Shown piece after piece: positions 1 to 8,909 of a stretch of 62,945 nt of DNA (position 1 is its first letter; each line of letters starts with the position of its first letter). Under the pieces are notes generated by a model, which saw nothing but the letters and a program-made list of their open reading frames with translations, was not told where the DNA came from and searched no databases. The position numbers were made by a program, and so were the translations under genes. This DNA comes from an uncultured Ruminococcus sp. (lineage in GTDB: Bacteria; Bacillota; Clostridia; Oscillospirales; Acutalibacteraceae), in assembly GCA_902776375.1 (NCBI GenBank), contig CACYPV010000007.1:1-62945 (forward strand). The letters run 5' to 3'.

Positions 1-25
1 GAGCAACTACGCGGTTGCTCTTTTT
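1..25 (+). terminator. Rho-independent terminator of a gene left of the window
   Basis: A 7-bp stem (1-7 pairs with 14-20, loop TACGCG) is followed directly by TTTTT at 21-25. It would end a plus-strand transcript whose gene lies outside the window. Confidence 0.75.
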
Positions 26-100
26 GTCGTGCCTGTTTTCTGATTGTTGATTTTTGTGGAAAACTTTTCGTTTTCCTATTGACTTTTAATAGTTAGTCTC

Positions 101-733
101 TTATTCGTTCAGGTGCACGCTCCAGCCCGTATCGACCTTCTCGTGTACCTTACTCAGTGTTTCCTCGTCCAGCTCAGGCCAGTCGACCACGGTACGGGCT
201 TTATTTTTTACCAGGTGCGCTTTTTCGGCGCACAGGGCGATCGGCGTGTCGGCAAGCGAGTCGGAATAAAAGTTGTCGATCATCGGAAAGCCGTGGTCGA
301 TAATATACTGCGCCTTTTCCTGCGCGTACATCAGATTGTGCAGAAACACCCCGTATTTGCGGTTGAACTCCGTCGCCATAAAGTTTACACCGAGCCTTTT
401 GGCGATAGGTTCGATGATACAGTCGGGCGACGCGCTGATTATCAGATCGTCGGATTTCTTTTGTGCCAGATACCAATGAGCTATTTTTTTCTCGTTTTTA
501 TCCCAATAACGCTCGATCTGTTCATCAAAATCATCTATCAGCGTCAGATAGCAGAAAAACTCACGCTGCATCAGATATTCGGGTATTTTACCCAGCTTGC
601 GCAAAATCAGGTTTTTTACTAATTTCGGAGTGAAAGTGAACCACAGCTTAGGATGCCGTTTCAAACACCAGGTAAAAAAACCTATCGAACAATCAGTAGG
701 GAAGATAGTTCCGTCAAAATCATATACATTCAT
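101..733 (-). CDS. HAD-superfamily (SerB-like, IB) phosphatase
   Basis: A 210-residue cytoplasmic protein of the haloacid dehalogenase family. Motif I is DFDGT at residues 6-10, where the first Asp is the phospho-acceptor nucleophile. Motif II is the Ser in LIISASPD (about 98-105), and the acidic motif IV is in NFYSDSLADTP (about 153-163), including the DxxAD pattern. The layout matches HAD-IB enzymes that hydrolyse small phosphate esters such as phosphoserine; the substrate cannot be read from sequence. It is the last gene of a four-gene minus-strand operon, 15 bp after the MATE-ATPase gene. Its role beside a partner-switching module is unclear; it may simply share the promoter. Confidence 0.85.
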   Translation of the reverse strand: MNVYDFDGTIFPTDCSIGFFTWCLKRHPKLWFTFTPKLVKNLILRKLGKIPEYLMQREFFCYLTLIDDFDEQIERYWDKNEKKIAHWYLAQKKSDDLIISASPDCIIEPIAKRLGVNFMATEFNRKYGVFLHNLMYAQEKAQYIIDHGFPMIDNFYSDSLADTPIALCAEKAHLVKNKARTVVDWPELDEETLSKVHEKVDTGWSVHLNE

Positions 734-748
734 TTAGTTTCCTCTTTT

Positions 749-2461
749 TTATGTGCGCGAAAAGCGTATCACATTTCGATTGTATCCTGTAGTTACGAGA
801 TATGCTTTTTCATCGTGCGCTTCCATCAGTCCGCTGAGCGTAAATCCGCTCAGACCCTTGATTTGATTATCGGGGTCAGTCAGGTCAAACAATTTTCCCG
901 AATCGCGTTCTATGATAACCACTTTATCGGCTTCGTAGAAAATAGAAAGCTCTATTAACAACGGCTTCTTTGCCTGCTTGTTGCTTTCGAGGATCGTCAG
1001 TCCGATCTCCTCTGTAAACAGCGCCGCGCGGTTGACGATCTCTTTAGGATACTGATGCGAAGCCAAGCTGCCTGCGACTTGCCTTGAAAGTTCAGTCGCG
1101 GATTCGGGAGTCAGGGTGTCTTCCATAACGATTATTTCGGAATCCATATCGTTGAGCAAAAACGGGAAATTATCTTTGCCAAACCGCAGATATACAAAGA
1201 GCATGGCGCAAATAAGCGTCAGTATCGGAGCCGCGATAAAGCCTGCCCACATACCGTTTATTCCAAAAATCAGTGAACCCGCTATGGGCAGCAGAATGTA
1301 TAATAAACCGTTCTGAAAACACGCTATGCAGGTCGCCATAGCTATGCGGTCGATCAGCATATAGTAAGAAGTCGTCAGCGACACCGTACTGCAGAATATG
1401 AACCCGAGCGAAACGATACGAATGGCGGGTATCGCTGAGGACAGCGCGGCTTCGTCGGTGACTCCGAACATGCCGCAGAACTGCCTTGCGAAAATCCAGA
1501 TGAGAACGGTCGCGGCGGCGCCTTCTATTACGGCGGCTTTTATACCTGATTTCATAACTCTTTTTATAAGCTTATGATTCTTTTCTCCGAAGTAGGTGCC
1601 TATAAGGGGCTGCATCGCCATTCCGACGCCGTCCATAACAACGCCGAACTCAATAAGACTGACGACCACTGCCAGCGTAACCAAACCCTGATTGCCGTAG
1701 TTGCGCGAAACAAATCCTATCATCACAAAGTCCATCAGTCCCCAGCAGATATATACGGAAGAATCCACTATGCTGTACCTCGACGTCAGCAAAAAGTCCT
1801 TGAACGACAGGTGCCATACAAAGTGCAGCGTGTTTTTCTTTCTGAAAAAGTGCCAGAGGCATGTGAGTATACCAAGGCTGTTACCGATCACAGAACCAAG
1901 TATAATACCGGTCATTCCCAGGTATTTGGTCAGTATGACAGAGCAAATGATGTTTCCGCCGATCTGAAAACCGTAACAGATATTATTGCACAGCTCGTCT
2001 CCGTCGCTGTATACCATCTGTTCAAGATAGAAAATAACAATAGTCAAAAACGCGTTGATCGGAACAAAACGATAGTATTGGAGCGCTTTATCCAGAATAT
2101 CTCCCGTAACGCCGCTCATGCTGAAATACGCGTTTTGCAATAAAATGATCAAAAGCGCGGACAGCAGTCCGATACCGATGCTTATGATAAGCCCCTGTCC
2201 GTAAATCTCGTCAGCCCGGCGCTTCTTCATCGCGCCGACCTCACGCGTAAAAACGATACCGACGCCGGTCGAAACCAGATCACCGAAAAAGGTGATAATA
2301 GCGGTAACAGGGGTGATAGCGTTGATCCCCGCGACTCCCGATTCACCTATGAAAAAACCTGCGATTATGCTGTCGCTGAGCAACATCAAATACATGACCG
2401 CCTTGGTGAACGTGCCGGATATCAACATGGATGTAAATTTCTTTTCGCAAAATCCATTCAT
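749..2461 (-). CDS. MATE-family transporter fused to a C-terminal RsbW-like ATPase domain
   Basis: A 570-residue protein. Residues about 1-440 form a 12-helix MATE exporter (for example SDSIIAGFFIGESGVAGINA near the N-terminus), a family that exports organic cations or drugs using ion gradients. Residues about 450-570 are not part of normal MATE proteins (about 450 residues). They resemble the HATPase_c_2 fold of anti-sigma kinases such as RsbW/SpoIIAB, with TEEIGLTILESN in the N-box position, ERDSG in the G1 position and a closing GFTLSGLM segment. In RsbW-type kinases the N-box is ExxxN; here the Asn position is Thr, so kinase activity may be reduced or lost. It lies 15 bp after a SpoIIE phosphatase, and an STAS gene starts the operon. 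The inference is a membrane-tethered switch partner. The ATPase-fold call is a pattern match by eye. Confidence 0.8.
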   Translation of the reverse strand: MNGFCEKKFTSMLISGTFTKAVMYLMLLSDSIIAGFFIGESGVAGINAITPVTAIITFFGDLVSTGVGIVFTREVGAMKKRRADEIYGQGLIISIGIGLLSALLIILLQNAYFSMSGVTGDILDKALQYYRFVPINAFLTIVIFYLEQMVYSDGDELCNNICYGFQIGGNIICSVILTKYLGMTGIILGSVIGNSLGILTCLWHFFRKKNTLHFVWHLSFKDFLLTSRYSIVDSSVYICWGLMDFVMIGFVSRNYGNQGLVTLAVVVSLIEFGVVMDGVGMAMQPLIGTYFGEKNHKLIKRVMKSGIKAAVIEGAAATVLIWIFARQFCGMFGVTDEAALSSAIPAIRIVSLGFIFCSTVSLTTSYYMLIDRIAMATCIACFQNGLLYILLPIAGSLIFGINGMWAGFIAAPILTLICAMLFVYLRFGKDNFPFLLNDMDSEIIVMEDTLTPESATELSRQVAGSLASHQYPKEIVNRAALFTEEIGLTILESNKQAKKPLLIELSIFYEADKVVIIERDSGKLFDLTDPDNQIKGLSGFTLSGLMEAHDEKAYLVTTGYNRNVIRFSRT

Positions 2462-2476
2462 AATAAGTCTTTCTGT

Positions 2477-3985
2477 TTAGGAAATACCGTTGTATTTCAA
2501 TCCTACCATCGTCAGATCGTCAAACTGAGGCGCTTCTTTTACAAAAGCGTCGACAGCAAAGCGGACGCCATCCAGTATCTCCTTCTGTGAAGCGCCCTCG
2601 GGAATAGCGTTGAGCGCGTCAATAGTGCGGTCTGTACCGAAAAGCTGGTTATTCGCGTCGGTTGCCTCGGCAACGCCGTCGGTATATACGAATATGCTGT
2701 CGCCCTTCTTTAGTTGGAGCTCGGTATCGCTGTACTTAGACATTCCAAACGCGCCGAGAGCCAGACCGTGTTTATCTTTAAGCAACTCATATTTACCGTT
2801 GACATTGATGATCGGGTATTCGTGACCGGCGCTCGCGGTGGTGAGCTTGCCTGTGCTGATCTCGAGGATACCCAACCATACGGTCACAAACATATGAGCT
2901 TCGTTGTTTTTACATATCTGCTTGTTTACTCTTTCAAGTATTTCAGCGGGAGATCCGCCCATTATTGCATGGTCGTTGATAAGGATCTTCGAGGACATCA
3001 TAAACAGCGCCGCGGGAACGCCCTTGCCCGATACGTCGGCAATTACGATAGCGATGTGATCGTTGTCTGTCATGAAGAAGTCGTAGAAATCTCCGCCGAC
3101 CTCCTTTGCCGGATCCATGCAAGCGTAGATGTCAAACTCCGTTCTGTCCGGAAACGCCGGAAAGATAGAGGGCAGCATACCGCTTTGGATCTCGGTAGCC
3201 ATGTTTAGCTCAGTCTCGGTGGACGCCAGCTTTCGGCTCTTGGCGTTAAAGATCACGCAGTACATCACGATCAGCGACATCAATACGACGCCGTACTGAC
3301 TGGCTTCACCGAATTTGCCGCCGATCAGAATGAATTCTATAAGCGGCAAAATTATAAATGTCAAAGCAGCCGCTTTCTGATTGATCGGATTATGGGACAT
3401 AAATATCAATACGGTCGTGACAACGGACGTCAATATAAGGAAAACTTCCTCGATCAAACCGATTTCCGTTCCCTGATACATCCCTTCGGCAGTTACCGTA
3501 AAGGTGATCGGTGTGATAATATTTAACAGCAAAACGAGCGTTTGAGCCGCCATCAGTATGGGGATGATCTTTTCCGCGGCCCTTGCCGGCCGGCCCTCAA
3601 AGCCGAGCGTTTCTCTTACGTACAGGTAGAACAGGAAGATCATCGCAAGATCGATCAGCTTGCTCAAAAGGCAGAAGGCGAAACAAAGCATGCGGCTGTC
3701 GGGTACGCCCACCGTATAGCAGATTATTTCATTGATGACAAAGCAGGCGCACACCAGAATAATAAGTATCCTAAAGGCTCTTATCCCTTCGCCCTTATGC
3801 ATTATGCATCCGTAATACAGCGCGACGCACACAAGCGCTCCCAATGAATTTATGCCGGAATTATACAAATACGGCATCAGCCTTGCTTCGGTAAAAAAGG
3901 GAGTGCTGAATACGATGATAAAAACGGCAGCCGCTATGTTAAAAGTCAATCCGTAAAATCGGATATCTTTCAATTTTTTTATCAT
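2477..3985 (-). CDS. Membrane-anchored SpoIIE-type (PPM/PP2C) serine phosphatase
   Basis: A 502-residue protein. The first ~245 residues hold about eight hydrophobic segments with short loops. A linker (about 250-270, MATEIQSGMLPSIFP, a form common ahead of RsbU/SpoIIE domains) leads into the phosphatase domain (about 280-500). Metal-binding acidic residues are visible in KEVGGDFYDFF, IADVSGKG, YTDGV and DDLTMVGL. Such enzymes dephosphorylate STAS anti-sigma antagonists, and an STAS gene lies just upstream in the operon. The membrane part may sense an envelope or small-molecule signal. The start ATG at 3985 has AAGGAG just upstream. Confidence 0.9.
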   Translation of the reverse strand: MIKKLKDIRFYGLTFNIAAAVFIIVFSTPFFTEARLMPYLYNSGINSLGALVCVALYYGCIMHKGEGIRAFRILIILVCACFVINEIICYTVGVPDSRMLCFAFCLLSKLIDLAMIFLFYLYVRETLGFEGRPARAAEKIIPILMAAQTLVLLLNIITPITFTVTAEGMYQGTEIGLIEEVFLILTSVVTTVLIFMSHNPINQKAAALTFIILPLIEFILIGGKFGEASQYGVVLMSLIVMYCVIFNAKSRKLASTETELNMATEIQSGMLPSIFPAFPDRTEFDIYACMDPAKEVGGDFYDFFMTDNDHIAIVIADVSGKGVPAALFMMSSKILINDHAIMGGSPAEILERVNKQICKNNEAHMFVTVWLGILEISTGKLTTASAGHEYPIINVNGKYELLKDKHGLALGAFGMSKYSDTELQLKKGDSIFVYTDGVAEATDANNQLFGTDRTIDALNAIPEGASQKEILDGVRFAVDAFVKEAPQFDDLTMVGLKYNGIS

Positions 3986-4046
3986 ATATTCTCTCCTTAT
4001 ATCGCTGCCTCACCGTCATGATCAAACGGTAAAGGACACGACGACA

Positions 4047-4403
4047 TTATTCGATGTTGAACAGACGAGCGAATCCGGTCAGCTCAAAGACCTCACGCAC
4101 GGGCGCGGTGAGATTGCGAATGATCATCTCTCCTTTGTTTTCCATGACTTGATATGTGCCGAGCAGAACGCGCAATCCCGCGCTGGAGATGTATTCCAGA
4201 TCGGAAAAATCAAATATCAATGTTTTTGCGTCATCGATCACTTCTTTGATTTTGCTGTCAAGACCGGGGGAGGTCATAGTGTCAAGTCTGCCTCCCAACA
4301 GGAACGTGTATTGAGCTCCGTCCTTTGATACAGAGATTTTCAGTTGGCTGTTGCCGCTTGAACTTGAGGCGGAATCCTTGTTCTTTTTGTTGAATAAACC
4401 CAT
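4047..4403 (-). CDS. STAS-domain anti-sigma factor antagonist (SpoIIAA/RsbV-like)
   Basis: A 118-residue cytoplasmic protein starting at the ATG at 4403, which has a perfect AGGAGGA at 4410-4416; a longer reading from 4475 lacks such a site. After a charged, serine-rich N-terminal tail (MGLFNKKNKD, then about ten Ser-rich residues), residues about 25-118 form an STAS domain. DFSDLEYISSAGLRVLLG carries the Ser-Ser pair that is the usual phosphorylation site in this family. It is the first gene of the operon with the SpoIIE phosphatase and MATE-ATPase fusion, so the substrate, the phosphatase and a kinase-like fold are encoded together. No sigma factor is adjacent. Confidence 0.92.
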   Translation of the reverse strand: MGLFNKKNKDSASSSSGNSQLKISVSKDGAQYTFLLGGRLDTMTSPGLDSKIKEVIDDAKTLIFDFSDLEYISSAGLRVLLGTYQVMENKGEMIIRNLTAPVREVFELTGFARLFNIE

Positions 4404-4600
4404 GTTTTTATCCTCCTGTTGTAATAATTGTTTTCCGTGCCTGTGAGTCGGGCAAAGTTGTTCTAAAAGCATCAATTAAATAGCTTTACTTCTTTATTTT
4501 AACATATTTTAAAGCAAATGTTGTTTGGATTATTTAACAAATTTCAAGCTTGCTATTTGTGCATATGTTATATCACGCGTGTTTTGATTATTAGATATAT

Positions 4601-4636
4601 AAAAAACCTCCGTTCAGGTCGTTTCCCGAACGGAGG
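4601..4636 (-). terminator. Terminator of the PepSY gene
   Basis: The 9-bp stem CCTCCGTTC (4607-4615) pairs with GAACGGAGG (4628-4636). Read on the minus strand it is followed by a run of six T (4601-4606), ten bases after the stop codon of the PepSY gene. Confidence 0.85.
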
Positions 4637-4645
4637 CCGCATTGC

Positions 4646-5110
4646 TTATGCTTTTGTACTTTCGGTTGAGTCGGTTGATTTAGCGCTGTCGCCTTTGCTG
4701 CGTGTTTTCAACGAGGCGTGTTCCTCGGCGCATTGCACCTTCTTTTCGGCAACCGCGCCGGTTAGGGCGTTGATTTTGACTGAATAATACTTGTCGCCGG
4801 AGGTGAAGCTGACCTTGTAAACTACAGTGCCGTCATCGAGCTTTGTGACGCGCGCCTTGACTTTTTCAGCTTTGTCCTCGGTAATGCCCGCTTCCTTCAA
4901 GGCTGCGGCTTTCGCCTTGTCCTTGCCGATGGCGTTCTCGGGTTCGGCAACCTTTTCTTTCTTGCCCTTTTCGCATTTTTTTGTATTGCCTGTTGACGAT
5001 TCAACAGCCGCCTGATCGTTGTTTGTTGTCGCCGCGGAAGCGGATGTCGCAAAAGCGGAGACAGTTAATATTGCCGCAAGCGAGGCGGCGAGAATTAGTT
5101 TGTGTTTCAT
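4646..5110 (-). CDS. Secreted PepSY-domain protein
   Basis: A 154-residue protein starting at the ATG at 5110 (GAAAGGAAGG upstream). It has a classic signal peptide ending near SASA (about residue 26), a lysine-rich linker, a PepSY domain (about 58-125, containing KAAALKEAGI and YYSVKINALTGAV) and a Ser/Thr/Lys-rich tail. PepSY domains occur in peptidase propeptides and wall-associated proteins and often act as inhibitory or chaperone-like modules; no catalytic domain is present here. It is monocistronic with its own terminator. The exact role is unknown. Confidence 0.85.
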   Translation of the reverse strand: MKHKLILAASLAAILTVSAFATSASAATTNNDQAAVESSTGNTKKCEKGKKEKVAEPENAIGKDKAKAAALKEAGITEDKAEKVKARVTKLDDGTVVYKVSFTSGDKYYSVKINALTGAVAEKKVQCAEEHASLKTRSKGDSAKSTDSTESTKA

Positions 5111-5434
5111 TATTACCTTCCTTTCAAGTGCATCAGACGTACATATCAAAAAAACTTACGCCGTCTAATTCAACTTGTGTTTGTGTTTTATAGCAGTGTT
5201 TGTCTGCCGGTTTTGATTTATAACTGAAGCTGAATCATTGGAATCACCCCTTTCGATATTTTGGGTAAATATATCTCTTGTTCTCTGTTTGTTACAGAGA
5301 GAATACCATAGGCAACTTAAACGAACCTTAAACCTGATCAAAAAACAACGCGTTCACCGATATGTTCGATTTGGCTATGATCGGCTGACAAGCCGCGCCG
5401 CTTGTTCTCACAGGAATTTCCAAACAGAAAAGCG
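5111..5434. other. Intergenic region upstream of the PepSY gene
   Basis: No protein gene of normal size is seen. On the minus strand an ATG at 5238 follows GAAAGGGG at 5247-5254 and opens a six-codon frame ending at 5218, which could be a leader peptide or chance. A small hairpin (TCTCTG at 5282-5287 pairing with CAGAGA at 5295-5300) lies upstream of it. Confidence 0.4.
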
Positions 5435-5472
5435 AAAAACCTCCGCACGGATTCTACCTTACGGAGGTTTTT
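5435..5472 (-). terminator. Bidirectional terminator after the hydrolase operon
   Basis: AAAAACCTCCG (5435-5445) is complementary to CGGAGGTTTTT (5462-5472), giving a hairpin with A/T tracts on both sides. It lies about 117 bp after the stop of the minus-strand alpha/beta hydrolase. Confidence 0.75.
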
Positions 5473-5588
5473 ATTTGTATCAAGTATTCTTCGTGTTTTA
5501 TGAAATCGTCTTGCCCATCTCAAAGGCTTCTTTCAGCTTTTCACTACCCTCAATATTATTTGGCGCTGTAAAGCCGCCGGCAAATGCT

Positions 5589-6587
5589 TTATTTCAGATG
5601 TTCGTTGTAGAATCTTTCGAGCTTGTCAAACGGGATCGCGCCTTTACCGCCTCCGTCATAAAGGTCAGTATGTACCGCGTCGGGAATGATCATCAGCTCT
5701 TTGTTGTCGGCGTACTTACTGTCCTTTACCATATCGGCATAAGCGTCTTTACCGAAATAGCAGGAGTGAGCCTTTTCGCCGTGGATTATCAGTACGGCGC
5801 TTCTTATCTCGTTAGAGTATCGCAGGATCGGCTGGTTCATAAAGCTCTCGCAGCCGATGACGTTCCAGCCGCCGTTTGAGTTGAGCGAACGGGAATGATA
5901 ACCGCGCTCTGTCTTGTAGTAGCTGTAGTAGTCTTTTACAAAGAACGGCATATCCTCTGTGACGGTTTCTGTCACACCGCCGCCGAGCTTATATTCTCCG
6001 TTTCTCAAATCATCCAATCTTTGAGCACACATAGCTTCTTTTTTAGCGTAGCGTGCTTCTTCACTGTCCTCGCTGTCAAAATAGCCGTTTGCGTTTACGC
6101 GCGTCATATCATACATAGTAGAGGCGACGGTCGCCTTTACTCTTGTGTCAAGAGCCGCAGCGTTGATTGCCATTCCTCCCCAGCCGCAGATGCCGAGGAT
6201 ACCGATCCTGTTGGGGTCGACCTTTTCGTTCAGCGAAAGGAAATCTACTGCCGCCATAAAATCCTCGGTGTTGATATCGGGTGAAGCCATATATCTCGGC
6301 TCGCCGCCGGATTCACCGGTAAAGGACGGGTCGAAAGCAATTGTCAGAAATCCCCGCTCCGCCATCGTCTGTGCGTATAAGCCGGAGCATTGTTCTTTGA
6401 CTGCGCCAAAGGGACCCGATACTGCTATCGCAGCCAGCTTGCCATCCGTGTTCTTCGGAACATACATATCCGCCGCAAGAGTGATACCGTAGCGGTTGAT
6501 GAATGTCACCTTGCTGTGATTGACTTTGTCGCTTTTGGGGAATGTTTTGTCCCATTCCTGCGTTAAAACTAAATCTGCCTTTTTCAT
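5589..6587 (-). CDS. Alpha/beta hydrolase with a cysteine in the nucleophile elbow
   Basis: A 332-residue cytoplasmic protein. The start is placed at the ATG at 6587 (MKKADLVLTQEW) because it has AGGA at the right distance. The fold is of the COG1073 type: a substrate-facing DPSFTGESGG loop (about 90-99), the nucleophile elbow LGICGWGGMA (about 128-137) with Cys instead of the usual Ser of GxSxG, and a C-terminal PDAVHTDLYD carrying the probable catalytic His. Cys nucleophiles are known in dienelactone hydrolase and some relatives. It is the last gene of the operon acetyltransferase, cyclophilin-like lipoprotein, esterase, hydrolase, 16 bp after the esterase. The substrate is unknown. Confidence 0.8.
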   Translation of the reverse strand: MKKADLVLTQEWDKTFPKSDKVNHSKVTFINRYGITLAADMYVPKNTDGKLAAIAVSGPFGAVKEQCSGLYAQTMAERGFLTIAFDPSFTGESGGEPRYMASPDINTEDFMAAVDFLSLNEKVDPNRIGILGICGWGGMAINAAALDTRVKATVASTMYDMTRVNANGYFDSEDSEEARYAKKEAMCAQRLDDLRNGEYKLGGGVTETVTEDMPFFVKDYYSYYKTERGYHSRSLNSNGGWNVIGCESFMNQPILRYSNEIRSAVLIIHGEKAHSCYFGKDAYADMVKDSKYADNKELMIIPDAVHTDLYDGGGKGAIPFDKLERFYNEHLK

Positions 6588-6603
6588 TATTGTTTTCCTA
6601 CTG

Positions 6604-7581
6604 TTATTTAAATATTTTCGTAAGATAGTTACAGAAGCATTGCCTCCAGAATTTATAGTCGTGTCCGTAGCCGTCAACCAAATCGGTTTGATTTTTAACA
6701 CCCATTTCATTCAGCACATCGCGGTAGTAAAGCGTACCCTCAATGTTCCAAGGATCCTCGCTGCCTACTGTCATATAGAGATAATACGGCGTTGTGTCAG
6801 CGGTCGGCTGAGGGAACCCGTCGGGAAAATACGGTACCGTCCAAAAGCTGTCCATATAGTTCTCTCCGATCGCTATCACGTTGGTATCGGGCGCGAATCC
6901 TGCGATATAGCCGAATTTATCAAGCCATTTGAAGCCCGTGCAGAGCGACTTTGCGCCGCCTTCACTCATTCCGGCAACGGCTGTGTTTTCTCTTCCGGTT
7001 TTAACGGGGTAGTTTTTCTCGATAAACGGCATTAGATCCACCGCAACGTCGTCGATCGCCTTGTCGTAAATATATCGGAGTTCTTCGTCGGTTTTACTCT
7101 CCTTGTCAGCTTGCTTGTCCGTATACATATCGACGTTGACAAGTATCATCGGCACGGTCGATCCGTCGTTCAGCATATTGCCGTAGAGCAGGGTAACGTA
7201 TGAATCCGTGTCGATTTGATTGTTGTGACTGCCGCCAAAGCCGTGAAAAATATACATCACCGGGTAGGTTTGTTTTTCATCATAACCCGCAGGCAAAAGA
7301 ATATTGCACTGTTTGTTGTCGCCCGCCGTGGTCGAGTAATAGGTAACGTCCTTTTGTACAGTGCCGTAATCAACGCCGTCCTTCTTCTCAAAATAGCTGT
7401 CGGGAATATCGTAGTTGTTCTCGACAGCATACGGATCAAGGCCGGCTTCGTCGGCAGTGGCTTTTTGAAATACAGCTTTGCTGTCAGCGGTTAAGTTTTC
7501 AGGTTGACTGTTTTGCGCGTTTGTACAAGCGGAAAGAGCAAACGCACCGATCAATAGTAGCGCAGCGATAATTCTTTTCAT
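6604..7581 (-). CDS. Secreted esterase lipoprotein (esterase D / feruloyl-esterase-like)
   Basis: A 325-residue protein with a lipoprotein signal peptide; the lipobox FALSAC puts the lipidated Cys at about residue 19, so it should sit outside the membrane. The body is a PF00756-type alpha/beta hydrolase: YIFHGFGGSHNN (oxyanion region), AVAGMSEGGAKS with the GxSxG nucleophile, and GYGHDYKFWRQ with the catalytic His. This family includes feruloyl and acetylxylan esterases attached to fibre-degrading enzymes. Removal of ester side chains from plant polysaccharide is a reasonable inference, but no carbohydrate-binding module is attached. The start ATG at 7581 follows GGAGGGG. Confidence 0.85.
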   Translation of the reverse strand: MKRIIAALLLIGAFALSACTNAQNSQPENLTADSKAVFQKATADEAGLDPYAVENNYDIPDSYFEKKDGVDYGTVQKDVTYYSTTAGDNKQCNILLPAGYDEKQTYPVMYIFHGFGGSHNNQIDTDSYVTLLYGNMLNDGSTVPMILVNVDMYTDKQADKESKTDEELRYIYDKAIDDVAVDLMPFIEKNYPVKTGRENTAVAGMSEGGAKSLCTGFKWLDKFGYIAGFAPDTNVIAIGENYMDSFWTVPYFPDGFPQPTADTTPYYLYMTVGSEDPWNIEGTLYYRDVLNEMGVKNQTDLVDGYGHDYKFWRQCFCNYLTKIFK

Positions 7582-7593
7582 AAACCCCTCCGA

Positions 7594-8205
7594 TCAATAA
7601 CCGAGTGTAATGGTAATGTTGCCGTTTGAAAGCAGCTCCTTTAGCTCTGACTGTGTTTTGTCTGTGATGTGTCCGAGGCGTGTGTACGCCCAAGTGTTGG
7701 AGCCGTAGAACACGACTATCTGATCGCCGGAATACAGAACGATATCGCCTGACGAGGTGGTTGTCTGCATATCATTTTGCGGTAAGTCCGCGCCTATGCT
7801 TCCCACCTGCTCAAAACCGCCGTACATCGACATTTGAATGGTCAGCGGCTGGTTGCTGCATAAATCTTTGAGCGCCTCTACTGATTCGTTATCCTCCCAA
7901 TCGACAGAAACAGGCGTATCTCCGATCGTCATTTGCAGGGCAGAGGTTTGCACTGTTTGTTCGGTTTGCTCAACGCTTTGAACTTGGGCTTCCGGTTCAT
8001 TAAAAGCTGTTGATTCCGGTGTTTGTGTTGTTGATTCTGTTGTTATATTTGTGGTTGTCTGAGTTGTAATTGCTGCTGTTGTGCCTTCCGAAGTTGTCGG
8101 CTGTGCGGTTGACGCCGTGGTTTCTGTTTTGCTTCCTTCGCTGCTGCAGGCGCTGAACAAAACACAGCAAACCGCGATCAGCAAAACGGCGACCGTTTTC
8201 TTCAT
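7594..8205 (-). CDS. Cyclophilin-like-fold lipoprotein
   Basis: A 203-residue protein starting at 8205 with GGAGGTG upstream. The signal peptide ends in the lipobox VLFSAC (Cys about residue 20). Residues about 25-85 are a low-complexity Thr/Ser/Gln linker, probably spanning the wall. Residues about 90-203 match the small cyclophilin-like beta-barrel family (PF18050 type), with MTIGDTPVSVDWEDNESVEAL, GDIVLYSGDQIVVFYGSNTW and the closing LLSNGNITITLG. The function of this family is not established; members often lie beside reductases or esterases, as here. It lies 3 bp after the acetyltransferase gene. Confidence 0.75.
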   Translation of the reverse strand: MKKTVAVLLIAVCCVLFSACSSEGSKTETTASTAQPTTSEGTTAAITTQTTTNITTESTTQTPESTAFNEPEAQVQSVEQTEQTVQTSALQMTIGDTPVSVDWEDNESVEALKDLCSNQPLTIQMSMYGGFEQVGSIGADLPQNDMQTTTSSGDIVLYSGDQIVVFYGSNTWAYTRLGHITDKTQSELKELLSNGNITITLGY

Positions 8206-8208
8206 GCT

Positions 8209-8784
8209 TTACACCTCCGTATCAACATCTTTGATATATTTTGCCGGCACGCCTCCGACAATGGTATTTTCCCGAACATCTTTGTTGACGACCGCGCCTG
8301 CGGCTATGATCGCACCGTCGCCGATCGTCACGCCCGGCAGGATAGTAACGTTCGCACCTATCCATACGTTTTTGCCGATAACAACAGGCTTTGGAATTAG
8401 ATTGGCGCGCTTGCTTGGATTTTGATGATGATTTATCGTTGCGATCACTGTTTTTGGCCCCACCAGCGTTCCGTCGCCGATGGTGATCCCACCCTGATCC
8501 TGAAACTGACAACAGGAGTTTATAAATACATTCCTGCCAATTTTCAGGTTCTTTCCGCAGTCGGTGTAAAACGGCGGAAACATATACGCTCCATCGGGGA
8601 ACTCTCTGCCCGTCAGGCTTTCCATCAGCCCTTTGATCTCGCCGGGCGTGTGGTAAGCGCTGTTTAGCTCGGCTGTTATCTTCATTGCTTCATTGGAAAG
8701 CTCAGTCATTTTCAGATGAACGTCTGAGAATGCGATCACTTCCCGTCCGCTGTCCATATAGCTCAAAAAATCCTGTGTAGTCAT
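8209..8784 (-). CDS. Maltose/galactoside-type O-acetyltransferase (left-handed beta-helix)
   Basis: A 191-residue cytoplasmic enzyme of the LacA/Maa family that moves acetyl from acetyl-CoA to a sugar hydroxyl. A short helical N-terminal Maa domain is followed by hexapeptide repeats (about 70-185) such as [28 protein letters not shown] and [17 protein letters not shown]. The catalytic His is in TINHHQNP and the closing [12 protein letters not shown] is typical. The ATG at 8784 is preferred over a TTG one codon upstream because AGAGGTGA is spaced properly. It is the first gene of a four-gene minus-strand operon, divergent from a LysR regulator 125 bp away. Confidence 0.92.
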   Translation of the reverse strand: MTTQDFLSYMDSGREVIAFSDVHLKMTELSNEAMKITAELNSAYHTPGEIKGLMESLTGREFPDGAYMFPPFYTDCGKNLKIGRNVFINSCCQFQDQGGITIGDGTLVGPKTVIATINHHQNPSKRANLIPKPVVIGKNVWIGANVTILPGVTIGDGAIIAAGAVVNKDVRENTIVGGVPAKYIKDVDTEV

Positions 8785-8909
8785 CAAATCACCTCTCTGT
8801 AACTTTATTATACATCAAGGATTTTCAAATTACAAATACTTATATTGAATACTGTATTATGCTTTACAAGCATATCACAAAGTGGTATGATAATAAAGAG
8901 GTGATCATA

